64,000 nucleotides of DNA. It comes from Stenopsyche tienmushanensis (Eukaryota > Arthropoda > Insecta > Trichoptera > Stenopsychidae). The notes under the pieces were generated by a model. It was given only the letters and a program-made list of their open reading frames with translations. It was not told the origin of the DNA and did not search any database. The stretch lies in NCBI GenBank assembly GCA_008973525.1, contig WACJ01000007.1:1116001-1180000 (forward strand). Reading direction: 5' to 3'. This document shows, in pieces, positions 60,101 to 64,000 of the stretch (position 1 is the first letter of the stretch; each line of letters begins with the position of its first letter). The translations under genes and the position numbers were made by a program.

Positions 60101-60837
60101 ATGAAAATATCATGGATGGACTGAGAACAAAGAACTATGACGATATGCGACCTGGTAGATACAAAAGATAGTTCAAAAGGATTATGCAAAAACAACAACG
60201 TAATCTTCCATTGCCTTCTTAATCATTTTGATCTTATCAAACTGAAAAAATGGATTTCCTAAAAGATAACCCACCCGATCTTTATTTATCGATTTCACAA
60301 ATCTTTATCCTAGTACTTGTAATGGAATATTTTTTATACTTGCTATTATTACTGTTTTTATGCTTCTAGGTAAAGATTTGCATATTTTTTTAACTAAATT
60401 AATTTATCAATAGCAGATTGTTAGCAATTTTTTGCTAAGAGTCTTCTATTGTTGAACTTTTGTGATTATACAGAATAATTTTGATTAAAACTCATAATCA
60501 ATCACTCGGATGGAGTTTTTAATATGCAAATTTAAAAATATTGAGCGTATGTATATTATAACTTACAACTTCGAGAGAGAATTATGTGTGTACATTGTAC
60601 ATAGTTAGATCCGATGATGGTCTTACTAAGGAAAATAATGTAAACCTAATCTGAATTTATGTTAAGTCTAACAAAACATTTTTATTATCATATGTAAGAT
60701 AACGATAAAAATAATAAACAAGACACTTTTAATATCTATGTAGACATTCCAGTGGTCTAGTTATCGAACTGATAACATTCTGGTCTTAAAAATAGAATGA
60801 GGCTGTCAACAGCAAACATGCTATGTATTATATATAA
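57131..60837. other. intergenic, no gene recognised
   Basis: A (TTCAGGC)n micro-repeat is at about 57254-57277. Frames at 58160-58444 (-, 94 codons) and 58444-58782 (+, 112 codons) have near-normal composition but no motif I know. GTGCCGACACCCTAAGT-like text at 59489 recurs at 61567. Nothing else can be supported. Confidence 0.3.
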
Positions 60838-60954
60838 TACATCACTCAATAAGTTCGTAGGATTTTTTATTTGAAGAAATTGCGAAAAATTGCCCCAAAT
60901 GAAGAAGAAAAAAGTTTAAAGTAAAAAATCCTATAAACTTTTTGAGGTGTGTGT
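60838..60954. mobile_element. palindromic mariner-like MITE, copy 5
   Basis: TACATCACTCAATAAGTTCG TAGGATTTTTT at the left and AAAAAATCCTATAAACTTTT TGAGGTGTGT at the right. About 117 bp. The right arm is the most diverged of the set. Confidence 0.83.
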
Positions 60955-61879
60955 TATTTCACTCAAAACTTTTTTTGTACGATTTTGGATATATTTTATA
61001 TAGCTGTTTCAAAGTTATGCGGTTTTTAAAATCCATGAAACGCATCTTCACTTTTTTTATGCAAGTCATAGCTTTTTTTTGTGCGATTTTCCGCGGAACG
61101 CATCTACCGCACAAAAAAAGGTCTGAGTGTATATTAGTTTTGGTGTCAATGTCTTGAATTATGCAATTTCAGTAATATTTTCGATATCTGTAACATTTGC
61201 AATATTTGGAGCATTTCGTAAAAAAGCCTAACAACAATTACATTGAGGCTTACGGCGGTAAAACATTAAGGGCGCACATCGCCACCAGAAGAACTTCTAA
61301 AAGTGCGTCCATTAGATCTAACTGAATTTGTGCGCAAAAAGCTTTTGTTGATTTATATACAACACAATGGTATAAATGGTTTTAAGTGGCATTAGAGATG
61401 CTCGGCGATAGAGCACAAGACTATCGCTTACAAGAGTCGAGCTTTTAACTCAAGTCCTTTTGTCTGAAGACGGGAAGTTTCTCTATCGGCTTTCTTTACG
61501 CTTTACTAAATTTGTCAAATAACATATCTATTATAACATCAAGTATCGATATCTAATTTTATTTGGGTGCCGACACTTTAGGTGGACCAGGTACACATAA
61601 AGGGTCTGCTTTTCTCAGGTATAGACAACCCCCGTAAGATACAAAATTGTAACACATATTACAATTTTTACTTTTTACTGTGACTATTTACATCCTGCTG
61701 AAGCTAAGCCGATAATTCGTGCAAAAAAGTGCATCGGGGTAATCTCAGGTTTATTTTGTTTAAAATCAAAGCTCACTTTGCATGAACTAAAATGAGTTGT
61801 AATTGAATTTCTATGTCCATTAACGGAACAATGGTCGATTTGTCGCTAGAGGTGCGCAGATTGAACGCGGACACTGTTC
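60955..61879. other. intergenic, dispersed repeats only
   Basis: 60975-61100 resembles 37530-37630 (TTATGCGGTTTT and TTTTTTTATGC motifs). No gene is recognised. Confidence 0.3.
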
Positions 61880-62063
61880 CAGGGGTTGGGATATAATTAA
61901 TAGCACCCCATTTATGTACAAAGGGGTGAGCAGAAAACAATATAAAAAATGGACATAAACTCGATTGTGAAGTTACACGTGTAGCTAACTGCTAGTAGAG
62001 CAGCAGCCAGCTGTTGCTGCTTGCTCCCGAGGGACAACCGCCTTAAATATTCCCAACCCCTTT
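61880..62063. repeat. inverted-repeat-bounded segment, possible MITE
   Basis: CAGGGGTTGGGATAT at 61880-61894 is mirrored by ATATTCCCAACCCCTTTCG at 62047-62065 (reverse complement CGAAAGGGGTTGGGAATAT). The length is about 184 bp. The TSD is unclear. Confidence 0.45.
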
Positions 62064-64000
62064 CGTTTTATTTAATAACATTAATAAATGGTTCAGTCCT
62101 TTTATAAAATAGGTCATGGATCATTTCTTTAATGCGATTATACGCACAGAAAACTATCTTATTTTTATCTTTAATTGTGAAAAGAATCATCATCATCAGA
62201 GTGCAGCCACACACAGTCAACTATATGGCTAGGATCTCTTCAACATCCATTCATAAGAAAGGATTACATCCATCTAATATATATCATAAATTCACATACT
62301 TTGAAATACTGGAGTATGTGAAGTCTATCTAAATGTACTTGATTAGAATGATATGATCTCAATTAGTAAATGTTAATGTTTAGATTGTTCTTTGGTATCA
62401 GATTTCAAGCAATGGATCCAAGTTTCATTGACTGTTATAAATCGAAGCTAAAATGATTTTAAATGACGCCAAAATCACAACGATCATCTGATTGCATTCT
62501 GAGTGCTTTTGGTTATTTTTGGTCATCCAGAAAGTAGCTCTTCATTTACATTTGATGGCCTTTGAATTTCGAACAAGGCAAAATAATTTTAGCATATTGA
62601 ACATTAATATTATAATATTATCTTAACACATATTTTGCAGGAAACTTGCATATTTGAATATTGAACCATCTTTAGCCATTTTTTCGGTATGCTTTGAATG
62701 TTGCTAAAAAATGATAAACTTGAAATCTATCATAATAAACCTGCTAATTAATATAATGGCCGATTGTCATTTAAGTTAATTAGTACATTCAAGAGGACAG
62801 GATATATTTTTATTTTATAATAATAAGTATTATACATATAACAAGTTTTACTTTGTGATATGTTCCATTCGGCGAAAACAAGTTAAATATCTTGAACAAA
62901 CAAAATTCTGTTATCAGATACTTAATTTGAGCGGGATGTATGTGGTATTTTGGTAGTTTTAACAGATTATCATCAACAGAAAGCAATTTTGTTTATTTAA
63001 TCACTCAATAACAACAAAAATATGCAATAGTAATTATTTAAAAGAAAAATGGAAAAAAATAGTCAAGATTTCTTTTCGTCCTAGGCATTTTACGTCTTTA
63101 AATTCTGACCTTCGGTTCTCGATATACGCGATTTCCTATAACGATTTCATTATTACGCGACATATAGGCAGAAAACGTCCTAGTTCATAGTTACGGGAAC
63201 CCCCAGGTGTTCGCAAATTCTTCTATTATTTTGATAAAGAAACCGTATATTTATGTGTTTTTTGCACAATATCGCTATTCAATATATAGATATTCCGTGT
63301 AATTGCGCCACTATTTGATATGATCGATATCGGATCTTTGTATAAATGTATAAACATCTCAAATTGCTGTAATCTGATTTTTAAGTTTGGAATAATAGAC
63401 ATAATGTCAGTGGCATCGAAACATCATATTTGCGCCCAGTATGGCATGATTTAATGTTCAGAACGAAGGATAAGCCCTAAATAATTATTCAATGGATATT
63501 TTTTGTATCCATTCATGGACGTGGGATCAAATTGGCCGTACGAAATTTCCATTGTCGATTTTTAATATAAAAAATCATACGTAAGAATGGAAGGAAGGAT
63601 CAGAGCAGGTAACACGGCTAGTGTGATGTTTTGATAGAATACCCTCATTGTCAAAGGATCTTAGTACGATCAAAGTACGCGTTTTGTTAGAAGCTAAAAA
63701 AATGATATTGAAACCTGCTAAAAAACACATTGTTGCCCATAATCCGAAAGATCCCGGCTAGGAACTCTTGAATGGACACATGATATATAGAAGATGCTGC
63801 GGAATTAATACCGGGCTATTTTTGCGTATCGGTTTTATTTCGACGATGCTTCAGTGAAATCAGGACATGATTTAATATTTAAATTGGACATTATAAACTC
63901 CGACGACTCTCGCTTTCGTTATTATGTTTACAAGAAGACATTGGGCTTTCGGCCTTATAACATAAACTCTGCCATTAATGTCTGCTCACGTTCAGCTCGT
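62064..64000. other. AT-rich intergenic DNA to window end, no gene recognised
   Basis: Only frames shorter than 70 codons, without motifs. I paired no repeats. Confidence 0.35.

Noticed and set aside
61385..61465. tRNA-like look of GATGCTCGGCGATAGAGCAC
   Set aside because: I could not form a full cloverleaf with acceptor stem and TPsiC arm.
1..64000. CRISPR arrays, prokaryotic operons or rRNA genes
   Set aside because: No regularly spaced direct repeats, no rRNA-like conserved blocks, and the genes are spliced animal genes.

Overview
The window looks like insect nuclear DNA. It is strongly AT-rich, its genes are split by introns with GT..AG borders, and it holds animal-specific genes: an AKTIP-type E2 variant, a UPF0598 protein, the katanin p80 subunit and a CBF-beta subunit. 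The CBF-beta N-terminal extension is, from memory, insect-like. Dead DNA transposons of the piggyBac, mariner, pogo/Tigger and hAT superfamilies and R1-like non-LTR fragments fill the space between genes. I cannot name the species. All exon borders and translations were read by eye from splice signals, phase and family resemblance; no alignment was run.

Left part (1-18,650): the 3' end of an AKTIP/FTS (crossbronx-like) gene (498-1385, +). Then come about 7 kb of repeats holding a partial duplicate of the UPF0598 gene, a dead R1-like/piggyBac stretch and a fragment of a cGAS-like receptor (cGLR). The intact UPF0598 gene (9048-10154, -) is head-to-head with the 15-exon KATNB1 gene (10618-18652, +, 770 codons), sharing a promoter interval of about 460 bp. 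KATNB1 introns carry a dead mariner, a TIR element with a reverse-transcriptase fragment inside, a pogo-like MITE and a dead piggyBac.

Middle (18,650-47,890): about 29 kb with no host gene I can support. It holds an apparently intact hAT element (24252-26983) with an uninterrupted 588-codon BED/hAT transposase and a perfect 8-bp target duplication. It also holds TTAA-flanked piggyBac-like elements, TA-flanked pogo-like MITEs, and four of the five copies of a small palindromic mariner-like MITE. Several stretches are unique-looking and less AT-rich, including a CpG-rich island at 33,530-33,850; these are candidate regulatory DNA.

Right part (47,890-64,000): a four-exon CBF-beta gene (Brother/Big brother family, 47892-54473, -), with a Tigger remnant in intron 3 and a mariner remnant in intron 2. 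Beyond it are more MITEs, a possible Mutator-like fragment and about 7 kb of AT-rich DNA in which I recognise no gene.

The host genes are unrelated housekeeping or developmental genes and do not form a pathway. The most unusual items are the cGLR fragment, the complete hAT element, the DNA element that has captured or been invaded by an RT fragment, and the competing splice acceptors at the last CBF-beta exon.
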